Of a stretch of 64,000 nucleotides of DNA, positions 30,935 through 40,196 are shown one piece after another. The notes beneath the pieces are model-generated. The model made no database searches. It was not told where the DNA came from and worked only from the letters and a program-made list of their open reading frames with translations. The number at the start of each line of letters is the position of its first letter. The stretch's first letter is position 1. The translations under genes and the position numbers were made by a program. Source of the stretch: Euglena gracilis (taxonomy: Eukaryota; Euglenida; Euglenophyceae; Euglenales); assembly GCA_039621445.1 (NCBI GenBank), contig CP154955.1, positions 1,504,558 through 1,568,557 of the forward strand, in the 5' to 3' direction.

Positions 30935-31828
30935 TTACACTAATTTAGTAAGGGTATTTACAATGAGTGATTTGGTATCTATAACTGATCTAAATAATAT
31001 ATCTTCATCAGATCTACATAAAATCCTGATTTCATCAGTTACCATAGAACTGGCTAATGATTTAATATTATTGAGCTTGATAGTTGCCCTAAAGGTGGAA
31101 TTGGTGTCAACATTCGATTTTAGGGCTATTTTCTCACTTGATCTATATACTTCATCATAGGTAATATTAGACCTGGCATAAGTCAATTGTAGGGGGTTAT
31201 CGCTTATTTTTTCAAATGTTATTATTTCACTGTAATTTGATGCATCATTTATCGTTTTTTTAAACTGTTTTGCTGTTAGTGTAAATTCTATGAGGAAATC
31301 CTCACTATTGAGAACATTTTCTGAATCATATAGGTCAGGATCTTCCATATATGATGACAAGGTGATTTTATAAATACATTCTTTTTCTATTTCAGAATCT
31401 TTGAAGATAATATTAAGACTATTTATATCATCATATGACTGAATAAGAACTATCTTAAAAAATGTTTTATCAATTGAACTGAATATCTTTTCAATGTTGT
31501 CCCTATTGATACCTAGCCAAAATGTACCATCACAATAGTACCAATTAATATATTCTCCTGGAATAGTTGCAAAAATCCTAGATGTCTTAGAATGATCTCT
31601 TGCAAAAAAAGTAAGACCTGTAGGACTACATCTTAAGTGGATTTCTCTCGCTTTAATGTTCTTAAAATAAACAAATAAGGATTTAAAAATAGATGGATCA
31701 CTATATACAAATTCAAGTCTATTATTAACATCCTTAGGTAAATTTACCACTCCTTTTTTATCTAATGATGGTGCAGGTGGTTTACTAGGAGGTCGTCCTG
31801 GACCACGACGTTTAATTACTTCACTCAT
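30935..31828 (-). CDS. PCNA-like sliding clamp with N-terminal AT-hook
   Basis: 297 residues. After residue 30 the pattern fits PCNA: FKSLFVYFKNIKAREIHLRC, then GLTFFARDHSKTSRIF, an interdomain region near 130-150 and a second domain ending IRILCRSDEDILFRSVID. The trimeric clamp would tether the viral DNA polymerase and repair factors to DNA. The N-terminus carries KRRGPGRPPSKPP, a Gly-Arg-Pro AT-hook, which could add minor-groove binding to AT-rich viral DNA. It is about 40 residues longer than cellular PCNA, mostly because of this extension. Confidence 0.75.
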   Translation of the reverse strand: MSEVIKRRGPGRPPSKPPAPSLDKKGVVNLPKDVNNRLEFVYSDPSIFKSLFVYFKNIKAREIHLRCSPTGLTFFARDHSKTSRIFATIPGEYINWYYCDGTFWLGINRDNIEKIFSSIDKTFFKIVLIQSYDDINSLNIIFKDSEIEKECIYKITLSSYMEDPDLYDSENVLNSEDFLIEFTLTAKQFKKTINDASNYSEIITFEKISDNPLQLTYARSNITYDEVYRSSEKIALKSNVDTNSTFRATIKLNNIKSLASSMVTDEIRILCRSDEDILFRSVIDTKSLIVNTLTKLV

Positions 31829-31852
31829 ATTATTTATAATGTATTTTCAAGT

Positions 31853-33088
31853 CTAAATTAATTTTAATGAATGAAGAAATCTTGAGATAGGAATAACTTC
31901 AATAATTTCCATATTTCCATACTTTATACTATCAGTTATTCTATTAACATTAAAGAACTGTATAAGATATAATTCTCTTATTATATTAATATCAGTTATG
32001 TTATTTTTTTCTATAAATTTTTCTAGTTCTGAATAGCATATTTCTGCAGCTTTTTTCTTATTTTCTAATAATACATTAGATGGTACTATCGGTTTGAAAT
32101 TCTTTGGGGTAAATTCTTTAGGTTCAAGTTTCATATTGCTAAGTATAATATTTTCTGAAATTTCATTATACCTATATACTTTATGATCCACTCCTTTTAA
32201 CGGACTCCATTCATATCCTTCTCTAAAATTTACAGGTTCTATCTTTTTAAAGGATGATCCTGTGTACACAGGAAGTTGTCTATATTGATTTTCATTAATC
32301 TTACCATAACTACTATTCACTACGTTGTTTTCTATCTTAATAGTTTTAAACCTATCTATTAATTGCCTATTTAACCCAGTGTATATATTCTGAATAGGAC
32401 CAAATTTCAATGCTTCTATTTTCGACATCAATGGTAGAATATTATATGAAACAGATTGATAGGTGATAGATATATCCATTGCTTTTTCTACGCTACTATC
32501 TGATTTAATAAATGGTTTAATTAAATAATTAATTTTTTGAATATTATGCATGTTAATTCCAAAATCAGAATATTTAGAACTATCAACATTTAATACCTTT
32601 CTCTTGTATAATTCTAAGATATCAGTTTTTTTGTTTTTTTTGAGTATCTTAACATAGAAATTAGTTGTTATATTTTCATGAGGAATTGTGAAATTATAAA
32701 TTGATATCAATTTATCGACATCAATATCTGTTATGGAATTTAGTTCATTTATTACATTTTCTCTGATGTTATTTATCTTATTTTTTTGATTTAGTAATTT
32801 ATCTATTTTAATACCTTTAAAAATTGATTTATTATTTTCTATTAATTCAACTGCTTTATTGAGTTTATTAGTCATAGATTCATGAATATCGATTGATCTG
32901 ATTAAACTTTCTATATCATCCTTCATTATGAGTTCTATCATTGGATAGTTAGATATTTCATTCCATTTTTCACCTAAATTATATAAACCTACGTATTCAT
33001 TATTTTTTATAAATTCATTGAGTAATTTTATCCAATCATTTGTAGATTGGTTCCATGATAATAATATATTCATATTAAACATCTCCAT
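31853..33088 (-). CDS. conserved-looking hypothetical protein, about 411 aa
   Basis: The frame opens at 33103, but ATGs at 33088, 33082 and 33073 follow closely. I prefer a later one because the divergent gene at 33106 starts only 2 nt from the first ATG. The protein is Ile/Asn/Lys-rich, predicted helical, with no transmembrane segment and no motif I recognise. The C-terminal part (NIIRELYLIQFFNVNRITDS) looks well folded. Same strand as PCNA, 24 nt upstream of its start, so possibly co-regulated. Confidence 0.6.
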   Translation of the reverse strand: MEMFNMNILLSWNQSTNDWIKLLNEFIKNNEYVGLYNLGEKWNEISNYPMIELIMKDDIESLIRSIDIHESMTNKLNKAVELIENNKSIFKGIKIDKLLNQKNKINNIRENVINELNSITDIDVDKLISIYNFTIPHENITTNFYVKILKKNKKTDILELYKRKVLNVDSSKYSDFGINMHNIQKINYLIKPFIKSDSSVEKAMDISITYQSVSYNILPLMSKIEALKFGPIQNIYTGLNRQLIDRFKTIKIENNVVNSSYGKINENQYRQLPVYTGSSFKKIEPVNFREGYEWSPLKGVDHKVYRYNEISENIILSNMKLEPKEFTPKNFKPIVPSNVLLENKKKAAEICYSELEKFIEKNNITDINIIRELYLIQFFNVNRITDSIKYGNMEIIEVIPISRFLHSLKLI

Positions 33089-33105
33089 TATATATAACAG
33101 CACAA

Positions 33106-34122
33106 ATGACTGAAGAATGGTTTTCTATTCAACCGCGATTTAATGATATTGAAGCACAACAAGGAGAAAAATATGAACCTGTGGAAAATAAAACTCAACC
33201 AAAGAAAAGTAAAATTAGAACATTTATTCAAAAATATAAAATTTACATTATAATAATTGTTGTAATAGTTATACTCTTTATAGTGATGTTTGTTGTATAT
33301 CACTATCAAAAACCCAAGGAAAAATTTCCAACAGAACAAAATAAAACATCATCGGAGATAAACTTGGATGAAATGAAAAAGATAAGAGATGTTCGTAGGC
33401 AGAAAAAAATGAATATTCCCACAGCGGTATCACCTGAATCATCAAATTTCGTACCACATATGACAGATAATGATTTTAGCAATAAATCAATGGGTTCTAT
33501 TAGTATTCCTAATAGTAGTAATTCTATCAGTAGACCAATGGAACACTCTGTTAGTCTTCCCAATAGTAATCATTCTATTGTATCTACCAATATAGATACA
33601 TATGAAAATGTATCCATTCAAAGAGATATTTTATCTCAACATCTACAATATTCAAATCCCATTCATAGATCTCCTATTATTGAAGAAAGTATTTTGATAT
33701 TCGAACAACAACCACACCAGTATACTAAATTTGATAAAAATAAAATCACTGAAATATACAAAAGCGATGATGAAACAATCGAAAATAGAAAATCAAGAGA
33801 AATTCCAAGAGAAATTCCAAGAGAAATTCCAAGAGAAATTCCAAGAGAAATTCCAAGAGAAATTCCAAGAGAAATTCCAAGAGAAATTCCAAGAGAAATT
33901 CCAAGAGAAATTCCAAGAGAAATTCCAAGAGAAATTCCAAGAGAAATTCCAAGAGAAATTCCAAGAGAAATTCCAAGAGAAATTCCAAGAGAAATTCCAA
34001 GAGAAATTCCAAGAGGGGTAACATTCGAGGATAAGAATCCAAAAGAAGCATCAGAAGATCAAAAGAAAGAATATAATAACATTTCTGATGAACTGGATAA
34101 TATCGTCAAAAATATTAATTAA
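33106..34122 (+). CDS. single-pass membrane protein with an 18-copy Glu-Ile-Pro-Arg repeat
   Basis: 338 residues: a basic N-terminal tail, one transmembrane helix at about 45-67, a Ser/Asn-rich linker, then about 18 perfect EIPR tetrapeptide repeats followed by an acidic-basic tail (FEDKNPKEASEDQKKEY). The repeats could form an extended, charge-alternating stalk. It is followed after 36 nt by the histone-like gene on the same strand. No family recognised; a virion membrane role is inferred. Confidence 0.65.
   Translation: MTEEWFSIQPRFNDIEAQQGEKYEPVENKTQPKKSKIRTFIQKYKIYIIIIVVIVILFIVMFVVYHYQKPKEKFPTEQNKTSSEINLDEMKKIRDVRRQKKMNIPTAVSPESSNFVPHMTDNDFSNKSMGSISIPNSSNSISRPMEHSVSLPNSNHSIVSTNIDTYENVSIQRDILSQHLQYSNPIHRSPIIEESILIFEQQPHQYTKFDKNKITEIYKSDDETIENRKSREIPREIPREIPREIPREIPREIPREIPREIPREIPREIPREIPREIPREIPREIPREIPREIPREIPREIPRGVTFEDKNPKEASEDQKKEYNNISDELDNIVKNIN
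33795..34014. repeat. 12 bp coding microsatellite (EIPR)n
   Basis: About 18 units of AGAGAAATTCCA without visible substitutions. Because 12 is divisible by three, length changes keep the frame. All frames are open here, which creates shadow ORFs. Confidence 0.95.
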
Positions 34123-34158
34123 AGAAATAAATTCCATATATTCATATCTAGTATTAAA

Positions 34159-35265
34159 ATGACTGAAGTTAATGATAAAAAGCGTCAGCAACTTACTGAT
34201 ATTTTGAATATCAGTATTTCTCCAGCAAGATGTGCTTCTCATCTTAAGAAAAATTTGGTAAATAAGGAAGTTGAACAAGAAATTAACACACTGAAGAAAA
34301 ATCTTGCATCAACAAGTAATGAAAATGAGAAGGAAGAAATTCAGAAGCAAATTTCTGAACTTTCTCAAAAAATCGTCAGAATTAGCATCGAAACTCCAAC
34401 AGTAATGGCAATTATTTGTGATGGGTTCGTGGAAGATCTTCTCAAACATAGTACCAATGAAGCATTGTCTAACAACAAGAAAATGGTAGATGTTAATTAT
34501 ATCATGTCTGGAGATCATAAGAAAAATCTCTATTATTCTATCTACCATAAACTTCCTACATTCGTTAATTATGATCCAGTTGTTTATGAAGAACTTAGGA
34601 AGAAGAAAATTGAAGATAATAGAAGGTCTAAAAAATCAAACAAAAACAACGAAACTACAACAGAGAACACAACAGAGAACACAACCGAAACTACAACAGA
34701 AAACACACCAACTACACCAGAAACTACACCAGAAAACACAACAGAAAACACAGTAAAAGAACATGAAAACAAGACTACGTTTAATACATATATTGATACA
34801 GTTCTTAAAAATGTCAAGAATGAACTCAAATTGTCAGAAAATGTTAGCATTAGAATCACAAGTGAAGTGAGGAACTTTCTATCTGATATGGTAATTGAAT
34901 GTATCAAGAGATTTGTTACATTGTCTAAGATCTTCGTCCAGCAAATTATGGGTGTTAGGACTATGAACTCTAACCACATCAAAGCAATTGTTCATATGTT
35001 CATGAAAGATGAAGGTAACACCGATGATCAAATTGATCAAGTAATTAATAGAATTAATGAAAAAATTTCACTGTTTCAAGATCACATCAACAGTGAAAAA
35101 GCAAATAAATGGGCAGAACTTGATGAAGAAACAAAAAAGAAGATCCTTGATGAACGAGCAGAAAAATCTAAAAATAAAAAGAAGAAGGAATTGCAAATTG
35201 CACAAAGGAAAGAAGTAGAAGCTTCAGAGAGAGTTAAGAAACTTATCGAAGAAGTTGGCAATTAA
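34159..35265 (+). CDS. probable histone-fold doublet with coiled-coil insertion
   Basis: 368 residues with two segments that fit histone folds. The first (20-125) has SPARCASHLKKNL like H2A helix 1, then a 35-residue coiled-coil insertion (41-72), then RISIETPTVMAIICDGFVE and a long helix to about 106, and MVDVNYIMSG as loop 2/helix 3. The second (208-285) has FNTYIDTVLKNVK, ITSEVRNFLSDMVIECIKRF and MNSNHIKAIVHMFM, the H2B pattern. A Thr/Glu/Asn-rich linker (165-198) joins them and a basic coiled coil ends the protein. Viral histone doublets pack DNA in marseilleviruses and relatives. Assignment is by pattern; a coiled-coil virion protein is the alternative. Confidence 0.5.
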   Translation: MTEVNDKKRQQLTDILNISISPARCASHLKKNLVNKEVEQEINTLKKNLASTSNENEKEEIQKQISELSQKIVRISIETPTVMAIICDGFVEDLLKHSTNEALSNNKKMVDVNYIMSGDHKKNLYYSIYHKLPTFVNYDPVVYEELRKKKIEDNRRSKKSNKNNETTTENTTENTTETTTENTPTTPETTPENTTENTVKEHENKTTFNTYIDTVLKNVKNELKLSENVSIRITSEVRNFLSDMVIECIKRFVTLSKIFVQQIMGVRTMNSNHIKAIVHMFMKDEGNTDDQIDQVINRINEKISLFQDHINSEKANKWAELDEETKKKILDERAEKSKNKKKKELQIAQRKEVEASERVKKLIEEVGN

Positions 35266-36107
35266 GTAACACTAATGATATTTTTTTATGTTTATATCTG
35301 ATGAAGAACAACAGAAAGTTCGAATTTATATCTGATGAATTTGAAACGAAATAAAAAATGAATGAGGGGGAGGAGAAGAGAGGAGGAAATGAAGCGAAAC
35401 GAGAGAGAACCTGAAGAGGAAACAACGACTTCAACAGCAAATAGCACAAGGTGCTTAGTGTTGTACATCTTGTAACCTGAATGAGAGAGGACAAGAAAGC
35501 TTTGGTTAGATGACTGAGATCAACCTCCTCCTGAATAGTCTTGGAAACAAGGAATCAATTGGAACAACATTGACTGATTGAGCTTGAATTAGGTTTTGTC
35601 TTACAAGAAGGAATGATAAAGGATTGAGAGCGACGAGTAAGGGTAGAGCAAGCAAAGCAAGCAATGGTAGCGATGTGATTAAGGTATAGAGCAAGCAGAG
35701 CAAGCAAAAGCGATCAAGGAATGAACAAACGAAAGCAAGCAAAGCGAGCGACGAGTGAACAAACGAGAACGACGAATGAGCGAGCAAAGCGAGCGACGAG
35801 AGCAAAGCAAGCGACGAAAGCAAAGTAAACGAGAGCGACAAGGGCAAGGATAGCGACGAAAGCGAGCAAGAGCGACGAAAGGCAAGGGTAGAAAGGCAAG
35901 GATATCGACGAAAGCGAGCAAAGCAAGCGAGCAAGAGCGACGAAAGCAAAGTAAACGAAAGCGACAAGGGCAAGGATAGCGACGAAAGCAAACGAGAGCG
36001 ACGAAAGGCAAGGATGGCGACGAAGGCATGAGGAACGAAGTTCCTGGATGGGTCACTTCGGCTAACCGAAGGATGCAGTTCTTTATAAGTCAGCACTTGC
36101 CGACGAC
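35266..36107. repeat. polypurine low-complexity island
   Basis: The plus strand is A/G-rich over about 700 bases, first GAGGAG-type, then degenerate units of GCGACGAAAGC and GCAAAGCAAGCGA. It lies directly downstream of the GIY-YIG gene. The minus-strand frame across it (Ser/Leu/Arg-rich) is a product of the repeat. No gene supported here. Confidence 0.8.
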
Positions 36108-37073
36108 TCAGAAGGGGCACTGTTTGGCATAATGCCCCCTCCTTGTACACCTACAACACCTGTCCGAACACCCTATAACACACTCCCTCAGGAATTCAAG
36201 TGAAGGGAATTCAATCCCCTCAACGACTAGAAAACATTCCAAAGCTTCTTTGATAGTTCTGTTTTCTATCGTTTCACGATCATCAGTGAACTTTAATAGA
36301 AGCATAGAAATTAATCTATATACTTCCAAGAAAGACCCACCGATTCTTTCCACAAGGAGCTTCGGACCTCCCTTCCTTCCCTCCATATAACGGTGGCTGA
36401 GAAATATAGCATCCCTTGATTGAAAATCTTGGGAAACCACCACAGAGTGCATATTGATATCTTCATATTTAAATACATATATATTAACATTATAAGTTAA
36501 GTTACATGCATTGTAGAAGATACTTCTGATGGAGTTCTCGATTACTCTCTTCAGTATCTTCGTCACAAAGGATCCTCCTCTGACACTCCTTATGCCGAAA
36601 ATTCCCATCATCAGCAAAGTGACTAAATCTTCATCGACGGCTATGCAATAAGGGATAATGCATAACTCGCCGTAGGCCCCCTTGGCCGTCACCCACGATG
36701 CTGACTTCCCATCGGCATCAACAACACCCATGTGTTGTTGGATCCTTCGGCTACTGTTGGAAGACTTTCCAACGTAGAAAGCTCCTCCGTTGAGGCCCAT
36801 GATATATATATCGCAGTAGCTAGCTGCGATGTTGATATCAGCATCATTCATGCCAACTATGGCAATGTAATTGCTGTAAAAGAGTGCAAAATTTTGGAAA
36901 GCTTGGGTGATATACATGCCGGATTTAAACGATTCGACAAGCTGCCCAAAAATATGAGGGGGGAGGAGATGGTTAGTATAACCTGAAAGAACGGATTGGT
37001 AAGATGCATCTCCTCCGACGTAAGTTGTTCCGTTGGCATAAAGACCGAAGTTGTTGCAAGCAGAAGAAGACAT
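36108..37073 (-). CDS. GIY-YIG nuclease-like protein with C-terminal CCHC zinc knuckle
   Basis: 321 residues from the ATG at 37073 (a frame-open ATG at 37109 is closer to the promoter box). Residues 88-115 hold a GIY-YIG core: DIYIMGLNGGAFYVGKSSNS, then RRIQQH. A long middle region follows, and the last 16 residues are a CCHC knuckle (C306, C309, H314, C319). GIY-YIG enzymes cut DNA and often drive homing; a retroviral-type knuckle would bind single-stranded nucleic acid. AAAATTGA lies 70 nt upstream. GC content is visibly higher than in the core viral genes, and a broken relative lies just upstream. Catalytic Glu not located with confidence. Confidence 0.65.
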   Translation of the reverse strand: MSSSACNNFGLYANGTTYVGGDASYQSVLSGYTNHLLPPHIFGQLVESFKSGMYITQAFQNFALFYSNYIAIVGMNDADINIAASYCDIYIMGLNGGAFYVGKSSNSSRRIQQHMGVVDADGKSASWVTAKGAYGELCIIPYCIAVDEDLVTLLMMGIFGIRSVRGGSFVTKILKRVIENSIRSIFYNACNLTYNVNIYVFKYEDINMHSVVVSQDFQSRDAIFLSHRYMEGRKGGPKLLVERIGGSFLEVYRLISMLLLKFTDDRETIENRTIKEALECFLVVEGIEFPSLEFLRECVIGCSDRCCRCTRRGHYAKQCPF

Positions 37074-37142
37074 GTTGAAAAGTGAAATTAGAAAACGACA
37101 CTCTGGCAATGGAAAGGCTGGTTGCTATGGTAATTTAATCAT

Positions 37143-37150
37143 TCAATTTT
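37143..37150 (-). promoter_or_regulatory. early-promoter-like AAAATTGA box
   Basis: Upstream of the GIY-YIG/zinc-knuckle gene: 34 nt before the ATG at 37109 and 70 nt before the ATG at 37073. Confidence 0.55.
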
Positions 37151-37194
37151 TTTCTGCAAAAATAAATAAATTACTGTAAAAAAGAAACAGTAAA

Positions 37195-37894
37195 TTACTT
37201 TTTCTTGAGACGAGGACATGCTTTTCTTAAATGTCCTTGTCCATGACAATGGAAACACTTGTCAGTCACTGATATATAAGACGTGACAAGGAATTTGATC
37301 TGATATTTATCTAGTTCATAATCAGAGAAGTTGCCTCCTCTGATGCGACTGATGGCATAAAGTATATTCTTTTCGTAAACTATGGTACCAAGGTCAATTA
37401 TTATTTTATTTATCAAGGCGACAATATACTTATACAATACACCCACGCTTGAACCCCATGCATCTTTCAATAGGGGCTCTTAATTTCCAATCCAAGGGTG
37501 GATTTTGGAAGTTAGTTGGGTCATCCTCTTTATTGATTAGACCTATGTAGAAAGTTTTATCCTCAAGGAGGAAACAACATAATGTCCTAGGTTCTTCAAG
37601 ATAACTTGGAAGTAACTTTAACATGTTAATGTGGTTAGTACTATGACGGACGGATGAAAATTTTCCTCCTCTAACCTTTTCAGTTCCGAAGAACATCGTC
37701 ATAAGCTCGGTTATCACGTCTTCATCAAATGGGTTACAGTTAGGAATGTCAAATAAAACCCTTTCAACTTTGTGAACCATCGTCCAACTTGTCGATTTTT
37801 CATAAGATGTTGGTCTGTTAAACAGGTGCATATTTAGTCTTTTCTTACTAGTTGGTGATTTTTTTCCTACATAGCACATGTATAGATAATGCAT
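37195..37894 (-). pseudogene. second GIY-YIG/CCHC gene, truncated and frameshifted
   Basis: Two overlapping minus-strand frames (37894-37430 and 37470-37195) together match the layout of the gene at 36108. The first begins inside the GIY-YIG core (CYVGKKSPTSKKRLNMH) and shares the EDVITELMTMFFGTEKVRGG block with its relative. The second ends in a CCHC knuckle (CFHCHGQGHLRKAC). A frameshift lies between 37430 and 37470. The 85 or so residues before the core are missing, because at about 37875 the sequence changes to an oppositely oriented LamG gene. Confidence 0.65.
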
Positions 37895-38613
37895 ATCCTA
37901 ATGGTAATGAATGTAATTGTCAAGCTGGTTTTTTCTATGATACAAATGAATGTAAAAGATGTCCATCAGGTATGTATTCCCAAGCAGGAATGACATGTGT
38001 TGGGTCTTCTACTTTTTTGAATAATATTGATAGTTATTTTAATACGTCAAATATCACAGTTTTGTTAAAATTGATTTCAAGAAGACTCAGTATTGATCAT
38101 AATGGAGAATTAAACAACGTGTCATTAGAAGTTAGTAGCTTAACAAATGATACAATAGCTGGATATTATACTCCTAGATTTAAACGTGATGAATCATGGC
38201 CCTTTATTAATATACCAACAGGTGCTGCTCTTAAAACAAATAATGATCTCAATTTTTATGCATATGGATCATCTAATAATCTATTAGATTCTAAAATGGG
38301 TTTATTTGCCATTATAAGAATACATAGAGATTTTAACCGCTATAGAAATCAAGTGTTCCTAAGTTTAGATTCAACTGAACTAAATGCAACAACGCTGACA
38401 ATTTGTGAAGATGATTTACATGGAACATTTATGTTAAGATTTGGAGCTAATCAAAGTTATTCAACTAATATACCAATAATATATGAAGAATGGATATCAT
38501 TACACATTCACATAAATTACAATGGTGGTTCTCAAATTAACATATATTTTCGTGTAAATAGTCAATCAACAGGTCTTAAAACATATCAGATAAGTAATAA
38601 TCCTAGTTCTAAA
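37873..38613 (+). pseudogene. secreted-type Cys-rich/LamG protein, cut at both ends
   Basis: About 245 codons without an ATG start. The first 35 residues are an ephrin/TNFR-like Cys block (CNCQAGFF, CKRCPSGMYSQAGMTC). They are followed by a concanavalin-like LamG sandwich (WPFINIPTGAALKT, FAIIRIHR, EEWISLHIHINYNGG). At 38610-38613 the reading frame leaves the family sequence; the missing last strands of the LamG fold are found on the opposite strand at 40052-40196. The 5' end is cut at about 37875 against the broken GIY-YIG gene. The likely role was extracellular or virion carbohydrate binding. Confidence 0.65.
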
Positions 38614-38876
38614 CTTTTTGGAAGTATAACTATACTCTTATCAACTGATAAGGACACTGCTGCGGCTGTTCTTGTTTTGCCCATGCCCATCGTAAAATAT
38701 AGAAGTAATCCTCTACTACCATTAATGGTATAACCAGGATTTGTTACTACGTTTTTAACTATATATTGATAATAAGCTAATAAATTATTCCACTTATTAT
38801 CCTTTTCATATATTTTGTAAAGTTCACGTATCTTTGATGTTATTTGAACAGGAAACGATGTATTGTTTCTTTCCAT
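38610..38876 (-). pseudogene. N-terminal piece of a D6/D11-type SNF2 helicase, separated by inversion
   Basis: About 88 family residues from ATG 38876. They include a Walker A motif (LYFTMGMGKTRTA) and motif Ia (SIVILPKSL), as in poxvirus D6/D11 and the mimivirus virion helicases. After PKSL the sequence diverges and stops at 38586. The remaining helicase motifs are on the plus strand from 40193. With the piece at 40193-41813 it accounts for a whole SF2 ATPase. Confidence 0.75.
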
Positions 38877-40192
38877 TACGTTTTTTGTCTGTTATATTTA
38901 TATGTATTATTTCTCTACAATACATTTATTTACACTACATAACGTTACATTTCTTTACACTACTGTACCTATGTGGAAATGCAATACCGTTAATCTTCTT
39001 GAGATTATTCAAGGGTTTGAGATCTGATATATCAACGTTACTGCGTCCGTATCTACAAACTAGTTCTTCCAAGTTGGTTAAATTCAAAATTCCTCTCGCT
39101 GTAAAATTGTTGTTACTACCACAGTTAAGGAACGTGAGCTTTGTTAAATATGGAAGTACATAATTTGTGAAATTTATATTATATGAACAGTATAGCTTTG
39201 TAAGTTTACATAGATGTTTGAGTCCGTCATCAGTAAATTTTGTGCAAAAACTACAGTCAAGGAATGTTAAATTTTTTAACTTTTTCAAACTGTAATCTGT
39301 AAAATTATTATTATATCCACAATCTAAATATATCAAATTTGGTAAATTAATCAATACATCGTCGTTGAGTATTTCATTTTCAGAACAGTACAAATGTGTT
39401 AGATTTTGACACAACAACTTTCTAACTAATGTGTTACAATATAATATTTTTAAATTTGGTAATGATATTTCTGTTATATATTGATTATCAACAGCATGTA
39501 ATACTTCCAATGTTATTATTTTATTTATTTCATTTGTAATTGAACATTTTTTATTAAATCCACAATGTAATCTTTTTAGTTTTGGCAATGTGAAATCATT
39601 TATATCACAATGTTCTGTTAAAAGTAGAATTTCCAAATTTAGTAATTTATTTAGTGATTCATTGGTTATATTGTCATTTACTTGTAATTTTTTTATATTC
39701 ATCAAACACTTGAGTGATTTATCAGTGATATTATCATTACATATTAATTCTGTTAAGTTAAATAAATTACAAATAGAATTATCAGTTATGTATCTATTTA
39801 ATGAACAATCCAATTTCCTAAGATATTGAAAATTGATGATATATGAATCATCAAAGAAGGAAGGTATATCAATTTCTATTATTTTAAATATCTCATGTAT
39901 CTTTTTTTTATGTCTTAATATTTTCATCTTCTTATTATCTATTGCGACATTATATTTCATATATAGATTAACACTACAAGAATGTCTCCATGCCAATATA
40001 GTTTTGAAATCAGTTATAAATTCATTTATAACTGATTGTATATCATAACAGTTAATAACCTGTCTTGAAGGAATCTTCAATACTTTTGGTGTCGTAGAAT
40101 TCATAATTTTTAGCTATTATTATATCTCTTACATCTATATTTCCAACTGTTTGGGAAGGTAAGATTCCTGATTTACCAACGTAAAATTTATA
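38614..40192. other. inverted segment, 1.58 kb
   Basis: Bounded by TAAA at 38610-38613 and its complement TTTA at 40193-40196. On reversal, both genes cut at its edges (LamG protein and helicase) come back into frame with no base lost. It contains the helicase N-terminus, the LRR gene and the LamG C-terminus. Confidence 0.75.
38935..40104 (-). CDS. leucine-rich-repeat protein
   Basis: 389 residues. From about residue 85 onward there are some twelve LRR units of the form LxxLxCxxNxxFTDxxLxxL (YLDCGYNNNFTDYSLKKL, FLDCSFCTKFTDDGLKHL), the Cys-containing type also seen in F-box LRR proteins and giant-virus LRR families. The first 80 residues are not LRR. It probably acts as a protein-binding scaffold. 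The gene lies wholly within the inverted segment. Its first 52 nt overlap the end of the LamG C-terminal piece in another frame, so the true start may be further in. Confidence 0.75.
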   Translation of the reverse strand: MNSTTPKVLKIPSRQVINCYDIQSVINEFITDFKTILAWRHSCSVNLYMKYNVAIDNKKMKILRHKKKIHEIFKIIEIDIPSFFDDSYIINFQYLRKLDCSLNRYITDNSICNLFNLTELICNDNITDKSLKCLMNIKKLQVNDNITNESLNKLLNLEILLLTEHCDINDFTLPKLKRLHCGFNKKCSITNEINKIITLEVLHAVDNQYITEISLPNLKILYCNTLVRKLLCQNLTHLYCSENEILNDDVLINLPNLIYLDCGYNNNFTDYSLKKLKNLTFLDCSFCTKFTDDGLKHLCKLTKLYCSYNINFTNYVLPYLTKLTFLNCGSNNNFTARGILNLTNLEELVCRYGRSNVDISDLKPLNNLKKINGIAFPHRYSSVKKCNVM

Positions 40193-40196
40193 TTTA
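40052..40196 (-). pseudogene. C-terminal piece of the LamG protein, separated by inversion
   Basis: About 47 codons ending at a TAA (40052-40054). KFYVGKSGILPS, then VGNIDVRDIIIAKNYEF, fits the closing strands of a LamG/concanavalin fold. It lies at the far edge of the inverted segment and is in phase with the LamG frame that stops at 38613. Confidence 0.65.

Noticed and set aside
33731-34051. EKFQ and LLEF repeat frames
   Set aside because: Other frames of the 12 bp EIPR repeat.
35506-36150. 214-codon Ser/Leu/Arg-rich frame on the minus strand
   Set aside because: It lies in the polypurine island and its residues follow the repeat; no domain, and it overlaps the end of the GIY-YIG gene.
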